Assembly (NCBI RefSeq): GCF_023074055.1 | Contig: NZ_JADPKR010000019.1 | Location: 1 to 51,858, forward strand | Source: Bradyrhizobium sp. 141 | GTDB lineage: Bacteria > Pseudomonadota > Alphaproteobacteria > Rhizobiales > Xanthobacteraceae | Length of the DNA stretch: 51,858 bases | Direction: 5' to 3' | Part shown: piece by piece, positions 9,039-18,128 of the stretch | Numbering within the stretch: position 1 is the first letter of the stretch | Layout of the letters: the number at the start of each line of letters is the position of its first letter | Notes under the pieces: generated by a model | Told to the model about the DNA's origin: nothing | The model's input: only the letters and a program-made list of their open reading frames with translations | The model's database searches: none | Position numbers and translations under genes: made by a program

Positions 9039-10396
9039 TGACGGCGCCGAGACCAGACCATAGCTGTCCTGATGGAGATGGGACTCTGCACGCGGCGCTG
9101 GCTCGTCTGCGAACTACGGCAAGGCATGTGGACACGCGTGTCGTACGCGGGCGGATCACGCGGGCGATCGGCACGTTGATCCATGCAGTTTTGCCGGATG
9201 CTCGTATTGGAGAAGTTTGTGTGCTCAAGGATCCGCGCACGGGATGGTCGCTTGAGGCCGAGGTGATCGGTCTCTTGCAGGACGGCGTGTTGCTGACGCC
9301 GATCGGTGACCTGCAAGGCATGTCCGGCCGCGCAGAAGTCGTTGCCACTGGCCGAATGCACGAAGTGCCGGTCGGCCCCAATTTGCTTGGCCGGGTGATC
9401 GACAGCTTCGGCCGTCCCCTCGATGGCAAGGGCGCAGTCAAAGCTGTGGAGACGCGTCCGCTGCGCGGCAAAGCGCCAAATCCAATGACGAGGTGCATCA
9501 TCGATCGCCCTCTGCCGCTCGGTGTTCGCGCCTTGGATGGTCTTCTGACATGCGGCGAAGGCCAGCGCATCGGCATTTATGGAGAGCCTGGTGGCGGCAA
9601 GTCGACGTTATTGTCGCAGATCGTAAAAGGCGCGGTCGCTGACGTGACCGTGGTTGCGCTGATAGGCGAGCGTGGACGCGAAGTGCGTGAATTCATCGAA
9701 CGGCATCTCGGGGAGACAGCCCTCCGCCGCACGGTCGTCGTCGTTGAGACCTCCGATCGCTCAGCGACGGAGCGGGCGCAATGTGCTTATACGGCAACCG
9801 CGCTCGCCGAATATTTTCGCGAACAAGGGCTGCGCGTCGTTCTGATGATGGATTCATTGACGCGATTTAGCCGCGCTATGCGCGAGATCGGGCTTGCTGC
9901 CGGTGAGCCACCGACCCGCCGGGGCTTTCCTCCCTCTGTCTTTGCAATGTTGCCAGGTTTGCTGGAGCGCGCTGGTATGAGTGAGCGTGGCTCAATCACG
10001 GCCTTCTATACCGTGCTTGTGGAAGGTGACGGCACGGGCGATCCAATCGCCGAGGAAACGCGTGGCATTCTCGATGGTCATATCGTTCTTTCACGCTCTC
10101 TCGCGGCGCGGGCGCATTTCCCCGCCATCGATGTACTGTCGAGCCGCAGCCGCGTCATGGATGCCGTCGTATCTGCACCGCATCGCAAGGCAGCATCCCT
10201 CTTCCGTGATCTTATCTCCCGTCATGCAGAGGCCGAATTTTTGATCAAGGTTGGCGAATACAAGCAAGGCAGCGATCCGCTGACGGACCGAGCTGTCGCT
10301 TCGATCGATGATCTGCGCGAGTTTTTACGCCAAGGTGAAAACGATGCGTCCACTTTTGAGGAAACCGTCACATGGATGTGCCGTCTGACCGCATGA
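9038..10396 (+). CDS. rhcN: T3SS ATPase RhcN (SctN)
   Basis: SctN is the hexameric ATPase at the cytoplasmic face of the export gate that strips chaperones and unfolds substrates. The 452-residue product has an N-terminal beta barrel domain and a RecA-like core. The Walker A loop is GEPGGGKST at about residue 182, the catalytic-Glu region GERGREVREF follows, and Walker B is VVLMMDSLTRFSRA. The C-terminal helical domain contains the conserved YKQGSDPLTDRA. The GTG start at 9038 overlaps the rhcL stop by one base. The Walker A loop has GG where many SctN proteins have GV, which should be tolerated. Confidence 0.96.
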   Translation: MTAPRPDHSCPDGDGTLHAALARLRTTARHVDTRVVRGRITRAIGTLIHAVLPDARIGEVCVLKDPRTGWSLEAEVIGLLQDGVLLTPIGDLQGMSGRAEVVATGRMHEVPVGPNLLGRVIDSFGRPLDGKGAVKAVETRPLRGKAPNPMTRCIIDRPLPLGVRALDGLLTCGEGQRIGIYGEPGGGKSTLLSQIVKGAVADVTVVALIGERGREVREFIERHLGETALRRTVVVVETSDRSATERAQCAYTATALAEYFREQGLRVVLMMDSLTRFSRAMREIGLAAGEPPTRRGFPPSVFAMLPGLLERAGMSERGSITAFYTVLVEGDGTGDPIAEETRGILDGHIVLSRSLAARAHFPAIDVLSSRSRVMDAVVSAPHRKAASLFRDLISRHAEAEFLIKVGEYKQGSDPLTDRAVASIDDLREFLRQGENDASTFEETVTWMCRLTA

Positions 10397-10905
10397 GTTG
10401 CATACACGTTTCGAGCTTGCGGCAAGTGAAGGATATGCGCGAGCGTAGTGCTCGTAGTGAGTTGTCCAATATGGAAGCCAAGCGTCATATCGCGACCTTG
10501 GCCGCGGAGCACGCATGGCAGGAACTTGCAATTGCTGAAAAGCATCATACAGAGGCCCAGGCGGAGGTTTACCAACAATTGATGTCGGTCGGTACCTTGT
10601 CCGTCGTTGAGCTCGATCATTGCCAGCTCACCCTTGAGAGGCTCGCGATTGAGATCACCTCGAAACGCCGCACACTTGAGGAGGCGCGTATCGCTCAGAA
10701 GCAGGCCGAGACAGCGGCATCCGAGAGGCGTGCGCACTGGGCGAAGCGTTCCGCAGCGACTCATAAATGGCGACAGATCGAGACCGACGTCCGGCGTGCG
10801 GCCGATACCCATTCGGAAATAACAGCCGAGCTAGAGGCTGATGATGAAGTCTTGCTTCGCCATGGGAGGGGTTTGCCCGCGCCGGTGGCGGGCGGTTCAA
10901 TTTGA
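10393..10905 (+). CDS. T3SS stalk protein RhcO (SctO-like, Y4yJ)
   Basis: SctO is the small coiled-coil stalk that sits in the SctN hexamer pore, like FliJ or ATP synthase gamma. This 170-residue product is almost wholly predicted helix with heavy Glu/Ala/Arg/Gln content and no hydrophobic segment, and it lies between rhcN and rhcQ where the rhizobial homologue y4yJ is found. The ATG at 10393 overlaps the rhcN stop in ATGA fashion and is preferred over 10372. Assignment is mainly positional. Confidence 0.8.
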   Translation: MSCIHVSSLRQVKDMRERSARSELSNMEAKRHIATLAAEHAWQELAIAEKHHTEAQAEVYQQLMSVGTLSVVELDHCQLTLERLAIEITSKRRTLEEARIAQKQAETAASERRAHWAKRSAATHKWRQIETDVRRAADTHSEITAELEADDEVLLRHGRGLPAPVAGGSI

Positions 10906-12017
10906 TGACCGCTAGTCCAGTTGGGAAGCAAATGCGCTGCCCTGTACAGCCGCCTCCTGCAACTCGCGCGGACGCATACGTGAGGTACGAGCCGGGCCAG
11001 AGTCTAACGCAGAGTCTCGTCTCGTGGCTCAACAGAAACGTGCGGCCCTCCGCCTCTTTGCGGAGTAATCTTTGTGACAAGCCGCTATCGGTGCGACTGG
11101 AACGAGTTGTGTGGCAGGGGGAGCCTCCGGCTCTGTCGATGCTCGATTGCGCTTGGGGCCTCGGCGATGATGCGCTCGTGTTGTCGATGCCGCATGCGCT
11201 TGCCGAGGCCTTGATCTCGACAGTACAGAGTGGCCTAGTTCTACTTTCCGAGCCAAGTCGTTCGCTGGTTCTCGAACTTGCACTTGAACCGTTGCTCGCG
11301 CGCCTGGAGACTGAGACAGAGCAGCAACTGCGACTCCTTCATGTTGGAAAGGCCGAGAAGAACGGGCCTTATATCGAACTCGACATCATCTACGGTCCGG
11401 TCAGTGGCAAAGGTCGCCTATTTCTTTTCTCGCCTCTTGATGGACCGATACCGCCGGCGTTCCGCGCCTTAGGCGAGCTGCTCGGCCAATTGCCGCGACA
11501 GTTGTGTGAGGTCTCCGCACAGTTACCCGTTACAGTTGCAGGAGAGATCGGTTCCCTCCGGGCGTCAGCCTCGCTTCTTCGCAAAACGCGTAAGGGCGAC
11601 GCTTTGTTGCCGGATGTAATGCCATTCGCCCGCGGTCAGATCATCCTCACTGCGGGCCGGTTATGGACCGCGGCAGATGTCACTGGCAACCGCCTGATCC
11701 TGCACGGACCGTTTCGCTTGCGGCCGCGCCCTCTGGAGTATGCGCATATGACGACACTACCCGGTTCACAGCAGCCGCCTTCGGAAGCCGATCTCGACGA
11801 TATTGAGATTTCGCTTGTCTTCGAATGCGGCCGCTGGCCCATCACGCTGGGAGCCTTGAGAAGCATCAGCGAAGGATATGTATTCGAACTTGGCCGGCCG
11901 GTCGATGGCCCGGTCGATATCCTTGCAAACGGCGTACGTATCGGCAGTGGTGACATAGTACGTATTGGGGACGAGCTCGGCGTTAGACTGCGTGGCGGGT
12001 TAGCGGGCAATGACTAA
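10905..12017 (+). CDS. rhcQ: T3SS C-ring/sorting platform protein RhcQ (SctQ)
   Basis: SctQ forms the pods of the cytoplasmic sorting platform and is related to FliM/FliN. The 370-residue product is about the expected size. Its C-terminus carries the SPOA domain: ISLVFECGRWPITLGALRSI followed by GYVFELGRPVDGPVDILANG and IGDELGVRL. A less conserved N-terminal two-thirds contains a first SPOA-like segment around ARGQIILTAGRLW. The ATG at 10905 shares one base with the rhcO stop. I see no strong internal start for a separate short SctQ-C product, though this is not excluded. Confidence 0.92.
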   Translation: MTASPVGKQMRCPVQPPPATRADAYVRYEPGQSLTQSLVSWLNRNVRPSASLRSNLCDKPLSVRLERVVWQGEPPALSMLDCAWGLGDDALVLSMPHALAEALISTVQSGLVLLSEPSRSLVLELALEPLLARLETETEQQLRLLHVGKAEKNGPYIELDIIYGPVSGKGRLFLFSPLDGPIPPAFRALGELLGQLPRQLCEVSAQLPVTVAGEIGSLRASASLLRKTRKGDALLPDVMPFARGQIILTAGRLWTAADVTGNRLILHGPFRLRPRPLEYAHMTTLPGSQQPPSEADLDDIEISLVFECGRWPITLGALRSISEGYVFELGRPVDGPVDILANGVRIGSGDIVRIGDELGVRLRGGLAGND

Positions 12018-12675
12018 CATTGAACCAGCAATACTGCCGCTTCTTGCGGTCACGGCCGCGCTCGGCTTGTTGGTCTTCGCTGTCGTCACGACGACGGCGT
12101 TCGTAAAGGTATCTGTCGTTCTCTTCCTCGTTCGCAATGCGCTTGGGACCCAGTCGATTCCACCGAACATCGTTCTATACGGCGCAGCATTGATGCTCAC
12201 CGCCTTCACGAGCGCCCCCGTCTTTGAGCAGAGCTACAATCGAGTCGCCGATCTTCAGCTCCGCTATCAAACGCTCGAGGATTGGGTAGCCGCTGCGAAA
12301 GAGGGGCAGGAGCCGCTGCGAGGCTATCTCAAGAACTTCACCAATGAAGAACAGCGAGGCTTCTTCCTGTCCTCGACCGAACGTGTCTGGCCGGAAGAGA
12401 TGCGCGGCAGAGCCACAGCCGATGATTTTGTCATTCTCGTCCCATCTTTTCTAATCTCAGAACTCAAGCGTGCCTTCGAAATCGGGTTTTTACTATACCT
12501 TCCGTTTATCACTATCGATTTGATCGTAACGACCATTCTGATGGCCATGGGCATGTCAATGGTGTCTCCGACAGTGATCTCAGTTCCTTTCAAACTATTT
12601 CTATTCGTGGCGATTGACGGCTGGTCGCGGCTTATGCACGGGCTAGTGCTGAGCTATACAACACCTGGAGGGTGA
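12010..12675 (+). CDS. rhcR: T3SS export gate protein RhcR (SctR)
   Basis: SctR belongs to the FliP family and builds, with SctS and SctT, the core export channel in the inner membrane. The 221-residue protein has the classic pattern: an N-terminal helix pair (LLAVTAALGLLVFAVVTTTA; FVKVSVVLFLVRNALGTQSI), a periplasmic loop (about residues 75-130) and C-terminal helices including FVILVPSFLISELKRAFEIG and the near-invariant MGMSMVSPTVISVPFKLFLF. The start overlaps rhcQ by 8 bp. Full length, no defect seen. Confidence 0.97.
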   Translation: MTNIEPAILPLLAVTAALGLLVFAVVTTTAFVKVSVVLFLVRNALGTQSIPPNIVLYGAALMLTAFTSAPVFEQSYNRVADLQLRYQTLEDWVAAAKEGQEPLRGYLKNFTNEEQRGFFLSSTERVWPEEMRGRATADDFVILVPSFLISELKRAFEIGFLLYLPFITIDLIVTTILMAMGMSMVSPTVISVPFKLFLFVAIDGWSRLMHGLVLSYTTPGG

Positions 12676-12677
12676 GC

Positions 12678-12953
12678 ATGGATGAGGCCACTATTCTCCC
12701 TTATATGAGCCGATCACTGGTGCTTTTCATGACCTGGGTTCTGCCTCCGCTCATTGCAGCGGCGGTCGCCGAAACCGTCATCGGCATCATCCAGGCGGCA
12801 ACGCAGATCCAGGATCAGACATTGCCACTGACTGTGAAGCTTTTGGTCATTGTTGGGATTATAGCTTTGTTTTCTCCGGTGCTCAGCGTCCCGCTCATCG
12901 AACAAGCCAAGCAGATCTTCACTGATTTTCCCGCGCTCACGACGGGCTACTAG
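12678..12953 (+). CDS. rhcS: T3SS export gate protein RhcS (SctS)
   Basis: SctS is a FliQ-family hairpin that joins SctR and SctT in the export channel. The 91-residue product has two transmembrane helices (about residues 13-38 and 52-74) separated by the conserved polar loop [16 protein letters not shown]. The ATG at 12678 follows GGAGGGTGAG at ideal spacing and is preferred over the GTG at 12672. It is two bases after the rhcR stop. Confidence 0.95.
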   Translation: MDEATILPYMSRSLVLFMTWVLPPLIAAAVAETVIGIIQAATQIQDQTLPLTVKLLVIVGIIALFSPVLSVPLIEQAKQIFTDFPALTTGY

Positions 12954-12963
12954 CAGCGCCGGC

Positions 12964-13785
12964 ATGTATGATCTGTCAACCACTGGCACGCAAAGTCTGA
13001 TCCAGGCGACCATCGATCTCGTCGTTGCTGCCAGCCTTGGTGCGGCCCGCCCCGTGGGCATTATGCTGGTGCTTCCCGTATTTACGCGTCCGCAGATCGG
13101 GGGCCTGATCCGCGGTTGCCTGGCCGTTGCGCTCGAACTACCATACTTGGCGCACATCGCCGATCGCCTGAAGGAGCTAGATCCGGACACCCGTCTGCTC
13201 AAGATCCCGCTACTCGGTCTTAAGGAGACGTGTGTCGGCCTGCTGATCGGCGCCCTGCTCAGTATTCCCCTCTGGAGTCTTCAGGCCGTCGGCGAGTTCA
13301 TCGACGCGCAAAGGGGCATCAGCAGCGTGGTCACTCCCGCCGATCCCGCGACACGCAGTCAGGCTTCGGCGACGGGACTGCTTATCGGTACCACCGCGAT
13401 CACCATCTTCGTCGTATCGGGCGGCCTGCAAACCATGATCAGCGGACTTTACGGCAGCTATCTGGTTTGGCCGGCTTATCAGCTTGGACCCACGCTGAGC
13501 ATGCAAGGGACACTGGAGTTGTGGGGCGTGCTCGACAGCATCATACGTACCGCCGTCCTGGTCTCTGGACCGGTGGTAGCTTTCCTCTTGCTGGCCGACA
13601 TATCAGCGCTCCTGCTCGGGCGCTTTGCGCCGCAATTCAACCCGCGGGACCTATCTTTGACGATCAAGAATATAGGCTTTGCGATCGTCATGGTCACTTA
13701 TACGATCTATCTCATCGAATACATGCAATCCGAAATCATTCAGTCGAGCCGAGAGCTGGAGAGGCTTGAAAGGAAACTGAAGTGA
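12964..13785 (+). CDS. rhcT: T3SS export gate protein RhcT (SctT)
   Basis: SctT belongs to the FliR family and closes the SctR5-T1-S4 export gate assembly. The 273-residue protein has about six to seven hydrophobic segments, starting with [20 protein letters not shown]. It contains the family motif [20 protein letters not shown] (residues about 111-130) and ends in a basic/acidic cytoplasmic tail. The gene begins 10 bp after rhcS and overlaps the GTG start of rhcU by 4 bp. Confidence 0.96.
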   Translation: MYDLSTTGTQSLIQATIDLVVAASLGAARPVGIMLVLPVFTRPQIGGLIRGCLAVALELPYLAHIADRLKELDPDTRLLKIPLLGLKETCVGLLIGALLSIPLWSLQAVGEFIDAQRGISSVVTPADPATRSQASATGLLIGTTAITIFVVSGGLQTMISGLYGSYLVWPAYQLGPTLSMQGTLELWGVLDSIIRTAVLVSGPVVAFLLLADISALLLGRFAPQFNPRDLSLTIKNIGFAIVMVTYTIYLIEYMQSEIIQSSRELERLERKLK

Positions 13786-14819
13786 GCGACACGAGCGAAG
13801 AGAAAACGCTCGCCCCCACTGAAAAGAAGCTAAGCGATTCGCGCAAGAAAGGCGTGGTTCCGCATAGCACGGATCTAGTCAGGGCCTTCAGCGCTTGCGC
13901 CGGTCTCGGCTATCTCTGGATAGAAGCGAGTTCCATCTACGACAAATGTCGTGAAGCGCTCATGCTGGCTGACAAGCTGCTTGATAAGCCGTTCAATATT
14001 GCGGTCGATCTTGCGCTCGGCGTCTTGCCCGAACTTGCACTGAGAATTGTTGGCCCGCTTCTTGGGAGTATGGTCACCTGCGCAATTCTGACGACGGTCC
14101 TGGCCAATGGTGGATTAGTGTTCTCCTCGGAGCCGATGACGCCGAAATTCGAGAACATTGATCCCATCAACGGACTGAAGCGCATCGCTTCTTTGCGTTC
14201 CCTCATCGAGCTTGGCAAGACCTTGTTCAAGGTCTTCTGCCTCGGCGCGATCTTTCTCCTCGTCGTTGTCGGCGCGTGGAAGACACTGGTCTATCTGCCG
14301 GTTTGCGGCACGGGCTGCTTCGAGTTCGTGTTCATTCAAGTGAAACTGTTGATCGGGATTGCAAGTGGTGCATTTCTGATCGGCGGATTGGTCGATCTCC
14401 TCGTCCAGCGCTGGTTGTTTTTGCGCGGCATGCGCATGACTAAGAGCGATATGAAGCGCGAGGACAAGGAGCAGCAAGGCAGTCCGGAGGTGAAACGCGA
14501 ACACCGACGCCTTCGGCGGGAGCAGGCGAGCGAGTCTCCACTCGGCGTGCGTCGCGCGACATTGATCTTGACTGGACGCGAGCTGCTGGTCGGGGTACGC
14601 TACATCCGTGGCGAAACGGGCGTCCCGGTCCTGGTTTGCCGCGGCGATGGCGAGGCGGCTTCACGGCTCTTTGATGAAGCGAGGCGCCTTCGTCTCAGTA
14701 TCGTCGATGATCACGTCCTGGTCCGTGAGCTAATCCGCAACACTAGCCTTGGCAATTCCATTCCTGTCCAGTATTTCGAGGCTGTCGCAAAAGCTCTCCT
14801 TGCCGCCGGCCAAGTCTAG
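13782..14819 (+). CDS. rhcU: T3SS autoprotease/switch protein RhcU (SctU), NPTH absent
   Basis: SctU (FlhB/YscU family) sits on the export gate and switches substrate class after self-cleavage at NPTH. The 345-residue protein has the N-terminal membrane domain (four helices, residues about 30-210), the linker [20 protein letters not shown] and a C-terminal cytoplasmic domain with [19 protein letters not shown]. At the position where the family has NPTH this protein reads TGRE (about residues 263-266, in [14 protein letters not shown]), so autocleavage by the usual Asn cyclisation is not expected. The GTG start overlaps rhcT. It is the last gene of the operon here; the usual downstream genes (needle nopA/nopC, rhcV) are absent. 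Confidence 0.93.
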   Translation: MSDTSEEKTLAPTEKKLSDSRKKGVVPHSTDLVRAFSACAGLGYLWIEASSIYDKCREALMLADKLLDKPFNIAVDLALGVLPELALRIVGPLLGSMVTCAILTTVLANGGLVFSSEPMTPKFENIDPINGLKRIASLRSLIELGKTLFKVFCLGAIFLLVVVGAWKTLVYLPVCGTGCFEFVFIQVKLLIGIASGAFLIGGLVDLLVQRWLFLRGMRMTKSDMKREDKEQQGSPEVKREHRRLRREQASESPLGVRRATLILTGRELLVGVRYIRGETGVPVLVCRGDGEAASRLFDEARRLRLSIVDDHVLVRELIRNTSLGNSIPVQYFEAVAKALLAAGQV

Positions 14820-14862
14820 TTCGTGTTGTGAATGAGGTCGCATCGAATGACTGATGTTCTCG

Positions 14863-15540
14863 CTATCGAGACGGCTGCACGGTCTGGGTGCCGGCAGACG
14901 TGGGATCTGATAGCTGCTTGTTGTTAGCTATACCCAAGCTGCTGTTATTGCCGGTCGCGAAGGCTTTGTATGTGGCAACGGGAATGGCCGCGCGATTGCC
15001 ATCACTCGGCACAACAGCCTGATTGTCAATCAAGTCGCGCGGATCGTTGACCATGCCCGCCAAGTTGTTGCGGATCGAGCAGCCAAGCGTCGGATCGAAA
15101 GAATTGTCGTTCACGGAAGGGCCGACGATCGCAATCGACGGACAAACGGGAGGGTGCGCCTCGTACGTAATCGCCTCGATTCGGGCGGCAGAGCCATCAC
15201 GCCTATCGATGAATGGACCGTACAGGCGGATGTTGTGAGCGTCGACGCCCACTGCGCGGGCCTCAGCTGCTATCTGCGCCCCGAGCCGACGTGAGCCGAC
15301 GATATCAAGATGGAGCGCGTCATACCGACCGCGACTGGTACTCGCTATGAAATAACGCAGACGCTGCCGTTCGGGCCCTCCAAGGGTCTGTAACAGTAAG
15401 ACGTTCTTCTCCTGTTCAACCAGGATCGCTTGCGCGGTCGGTTCGAGGTAAGTCGGCGCGGTGCTTGCGCAGCCACCTAGACTGGCCGTCAGACAGATGA
15501 GGGGACGCACGAATCGTAATCTCATTGGTCGAATCCTCAT
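14863..15540 (-). CDS. CpaD-like lipoprotein of the T3SS cluster (Y4xK type)
   Basis: The 225-residue product has a lipoprotein signal peptide with lipobox SLGGC. The mature part resembles the CpaD/pilus assembly lipoprotein family (QRLRYFIASTSRGRYDALHL, then CPSIAIVGPSVNDNSFDPTL and GCSIRNNLAGMVNDPRDLID). This pairing with rhcC2 is typical of rhizobial T3SS, where the lipoprotein is thought to assist the CpaC-like secretin in the outer membrane. The ATG at 15540 overlaps the rhcC2 stop in ATGA fashion; a second start five codons later is possible. It converges on rhcU with a 43-bp gap. Confidence 0.85.
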   Translation of the reverse strand: MRIRPMRLRFVRPLICLTASLGGCASTAPTYLEPTAQAILVEQEKNVLLLQTLGGPERQRLRYFIASTSRGRYDALHLDIVGSRRLGAQIAAEARAVGVDAHNIRLYGPFIDRRDGSAARIEAITYEAHPPVCPSIAIVGPSVNDNSFDPTLGCSIRNNLAGMVNDPRDLIDNQAVVPSDGNRAAIPVATYKAFATGNNSSLGIANNKQLSDPTSAGTQTVQPSR

Positions 15541-17027
15541 TCGATGATGTGGCCGGTGCCCCTTATCGCGCCTGGTACGCTTATCGGGGGAGCACTGCGA
15601 ACAGGCGAGCGCGTTGCCAATGTGTTCGTCAGACTGCGCGCGAGGTCTGAGGGCGGAGCGATGCGGTCGGTGGGCGCACTCATCTGCTTCGAGTTCGATC
15701 GTGGCCGCACGACGTAAGGCGTGACGATGATCACGAGTTCCGTCTCCTCCTGTTGAAATGACGATGAGCGAAATAGCGCACCAAGAATCGGAACGTCGCC
15801 GAGCCAAGGGAAAGTCGTGATCTCAGTGCTGAAGTTGCGCCGGATAAGCCCACCAATTGCAAAGCTCTGGCCGCTGGCGAGCTCGACAACCGTGTTTGCA
15901 CGCCGGGTGGAGAGAGCCGGCACGGAGATGCCGTTGATGTTGACAGCACCTTGTGACGATAGTTCGCTGACTTCAGGCTTCACGCGGATATTGATCTGAT
16001 TGTTACTGAGAACGGTCGGCACAAACTCCAGGCTGACGCCGAAGTGACGGAACTCGACAGAGACCTGCCGATTGTCCTGCAACACCGGAATGGGAAATTC
16101 GCCGCCGGCGAGGAAGCTGGCGGATTCGCCTGACATTGCGGTGAGGTTCGGTTCAGCAAGTACGGAAGCGAGGCGCTCGTGAGCCAGTGCATCGAGCATA
16201 GCGCTGACGTTCACATGGCCAGTGTTGACCCCCATCTTCGCCGTACCGCCGCCCTGCGCCGCGCCGTATCCACCACCACTGCCACTGACCAAGCCGAGAG
16301 TGAAAGGGCCAGCTTGACCGGAAGCGGAGAGGTTGACGCCGAGCTCCTTCATGGCGCTCCGGGAGACCTCCGCCACCCGCACGCTCAGATTCACCTGCAA
16401 TGACCCCGCCACCTGAATCTTGTTGACGACGAGCGCACCAGACCCAAGAAACTGCTCGGTCACTTTCATCGCTATATCGACGATCTCCGCATTGGGCGCC
16501 GTACCGCTAAGGATGGCCCCGCGCGGGGTGTAGCTTACCTGGATGGGATAGTCGCCGACCTGGGCTTTCAGCGTGGCGCGCAGATCCTCGATCGGCTGGG
16601 TGACGACAACACGCAGCTCAGCGAGAGCCTCCCCGGCCTCGTTCAGTGCGAACAAGGTGGTCCGCCCGGATTTTTTGCCGAAAACAAAGATGGTCCTGTT
16701 CGAAGGTGCCTGATAGTCCGCGACCGTAGGATCTGCGACAAAGATGCTCGCGGCTGGCGCTGGCAGGTGAATCGTCTTACCTAGCGAAGAGGAAAGGGTC
16801 AGCGTTGCGCTAATGCCGTCGGCAGCCGTACGCTGCGGCCCACCTCCATCATCCCGCTTGATCTGAGCTACGGCCGCAGCCGGGAATAGCAGGATGACCA
16901 CGCACAAAAGCTGCCAAAGACAAGGAAGAAAGGTGGACGAAAGGCCGTTGGCGGCGATCGATCCTCGAGTGACGCCGGCATGCTTGTCAAGAATGATGCT
17001 CAAGATGGTCTTTTCTTTCAAGTTCAA
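15537..17027 (-). CDS. rhcC2: T3SS secretin RhcC2 (CpaC-like)
   Basis: This is the outer-membrane secretin of the rhizobial injectisome. The 496-residue product has an N-terminal hydrophobic segment (LPCLWQLLCVVILLFPAAAV), a pilus-type N-domain (KTIHLPAPAASIFVADPTVA; TIFVFGKKSGRTTLFALNEA), a BON/secretin linker (about residues 150-215) and the secretin domain (about 220-430). That domain has VSVEFRHFGVSLEFVPTVLS and TTFPWLGDVPILGALFRSSS, typical of the type II/III/pilus secretin core. No good ATG lies near the beginning; TTG at 17027 is the probable start, another TTG at about 17006 is possible. It follows ttsI with a 4-bp gap, so ttsI-rhcC2-lipoprotein is one operon. Confidence 0.92.
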   Translation of the reverse strand: MNLKEKTILSIILDKHAGVTRGSIAANGLSSTFLPCLWQLLCVVILLFPAAAVAQIKRDDGGGPQRTAADGISATLTLSSSLGKTIHLPAPAASIFVADPTVADYQAPSNRTIFVFGKKSGRTTLFALNEAGEALAELRVVVTQPIEDLRATLKAQVGDYPIQVSYTPRGAILSGTAPNAEIVDIAMKVTEQFLGSGALVVNKIQVAGSLQVNLSVRVAEVSRSAMKELGVNLSASGQAGPFTLGLVSGSGGGYGAAQGGGTAKMGVNTGHVNVSAMLDALAHERLASVLAEPNLTAMSGESASFLAGGEFPIPVLQDNRQVSVEFRHFGVSLEFVPTVLSNNQINIRVKPEVSELSSQGAVNINGISVPALSTRRANTVVELASGQSFAIGGLIRRNFSTEITTFPWLGDVPILGALFRSSSFQQEETELVIIVTPYVVRPRSNSKQMSAPTDRIAPPSDLARSLTNTLATRSPVRSAPPISVPGAIRGTGHIIE

Positions 17028-17031
17028 TTAA

Positions 17032-17721
17032 CTACGCGGTCGATGCCGCGCCTTTCAATTCAAGGACGTAGCCGATCCCGCGCGCGGTTTTGATCCGTAG
17101 GGTCGCACCGGACCGACTCAAATGACCGCGCAAACGATAGATTCCGACCTCAAGCGCATTGGTTGAGACCTCGTCGTCAAATGCATAGAGGCTATCTTCC
17201 AATGACGCGCGAGCCACGGTGCGGCCGGCGCGGCTGAGCAGATGTTCGAGAATGCACACCTCGCGGCGGGCAATCTTCAGCGGTCGACCATTGACCGATG
17301 CTTGCCGACCGATCGAATCGAATCGTAGATTGCCAAAGGTAACGATGGGGGCCGTCATTTGCGTTGATCGGCGCAGAGTAGCGCGCATCCGTGCGATGAG
17401 TTCATCAGTAGATACGGGCTTGGGCAGGAAGTCGTCCGCACCGCCATTAAATAGCGCTATCCGCCTACCGAGCTCGTTGAAGTTACTCATCATCACGGCA
17501 GGCATCGAATGTCCGTCACGTCTCAACTGCTTCAGCCAATCCAAGCCGTCTCCATCCGGTAGAACCAACTCGAGCAAGAGAATGTCATAGCTGGCGCAAC
17601 AAAAAGCGGCGGCCGCCTCGTCCAGGGTGCACGCTACGTCAACGGCAAAACCGCAATCGGAGAGCGCATCTTGTACAACGCGCGCTGGGTCCGTCTCATG
17701 ATCAACGAGTAGCGTTCGCAT
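17032..17721 (-). CDS. ttsI: T3SS transcriptional activator TtsI
   Basis: TtsI is the OmpR/PhoB-type response regulator that binds tts boxes. The 229-residue protein has a receiver domain (1-115) and a winged-helix DNA-binding domain (about 130-222, with REVCILEHLLSRAGRTVARA and TNALEVGIYRLRGHL). The phospho-acceptor position is Glu (E51 in DILLLELVLPDGDG) instead of Asp. This is a known feature of TtsI, consistent with activity without a kinase. The start at 17721 (MRTLLVDHE) was chosen because receiver homology begins there; the in-frame upstream extension is unlike the family. A nod box lies about 360 bp upstream. Confidence 0.95.
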   Translation of the reverse strand: MRTLLVDHETDPARVVQDALSDCGFAVDVACTLDEAAAAFCCASYDILLLELVLPDGDGLDWLKQLRRDGHSMPAVMMSNFNELGRRIALFNGGADDFLPKPVSTDELIARMRATLRRSTQMTAPIVTFGNLRFDSIGRQASVNGRPLKIARREVCILEHLLSRAGRTVARASLEDSLYAFDDEVSTNALEVGIYRLRGHLSRSGATLRIKTARGIGYVLELKGAASTA

Positions 17722-18082
17722 TCCACGACCTCCTATCAAGTCACCCAAGACAACCACCACGTCACGTTCGAGCATGACCACTCCCGAGCGGAATTGAACA
17801 GTCCGGCCTCCGCGTAAGCGTTGGAATCCGGAATAGACGAAGAGCAGCGGTACTGGCGAATCGCATACTGGATCGGGATTCCATTGTAAGCTCGACTGGC
17901 GTTGTTCACTGTCTCACGTGGCGCGCATGCATCTTGGTGACGTCGAATGTGCTCTTGCCACCGGGACATAGGTGGCAATCAATCAAATGCATCGATAGGC
18001 GGGCAGCACCCGCTCAGCGCCGGAACAATCCCGGCAGTTGTCGCCGACATCGTGAAGTCGAGATGATTGCCGAGAACACATT
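17722..18082 (-). other. ttsI leader region
   Basis: The stretch between the nod box and ttsI shows no convincing gene on either strand. Given the direction of the nod box it should be transcribed as a long ttsI leader, as is common for nod-box-driven ttsI. Confidence 0.4.
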
Positions 18083-18128
18083 GATTGGTGAAATCGATGG
18101 TTTGGATCCATGCATTCACATGGCCGAT
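18083..18128 (-). promoter_or_regulatory. nod box upstream of ttsI
   Basis: On the minus strand the sequence begins ATCGGCCATGTGAATG and continues GGATCCAAACCATCGATT followed by TCACCAATC. This fits the NodD-binding nod box well: the distal ATC-N9-GAT (ATCCAAACCATCGAT) is exact, and the proximal one reads ATC-N9-AAT with one mismatch. It faces ttsI, so flavonoid-activated NodD should induce TtsI and through it the T3SS. Confidence 0.88.
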
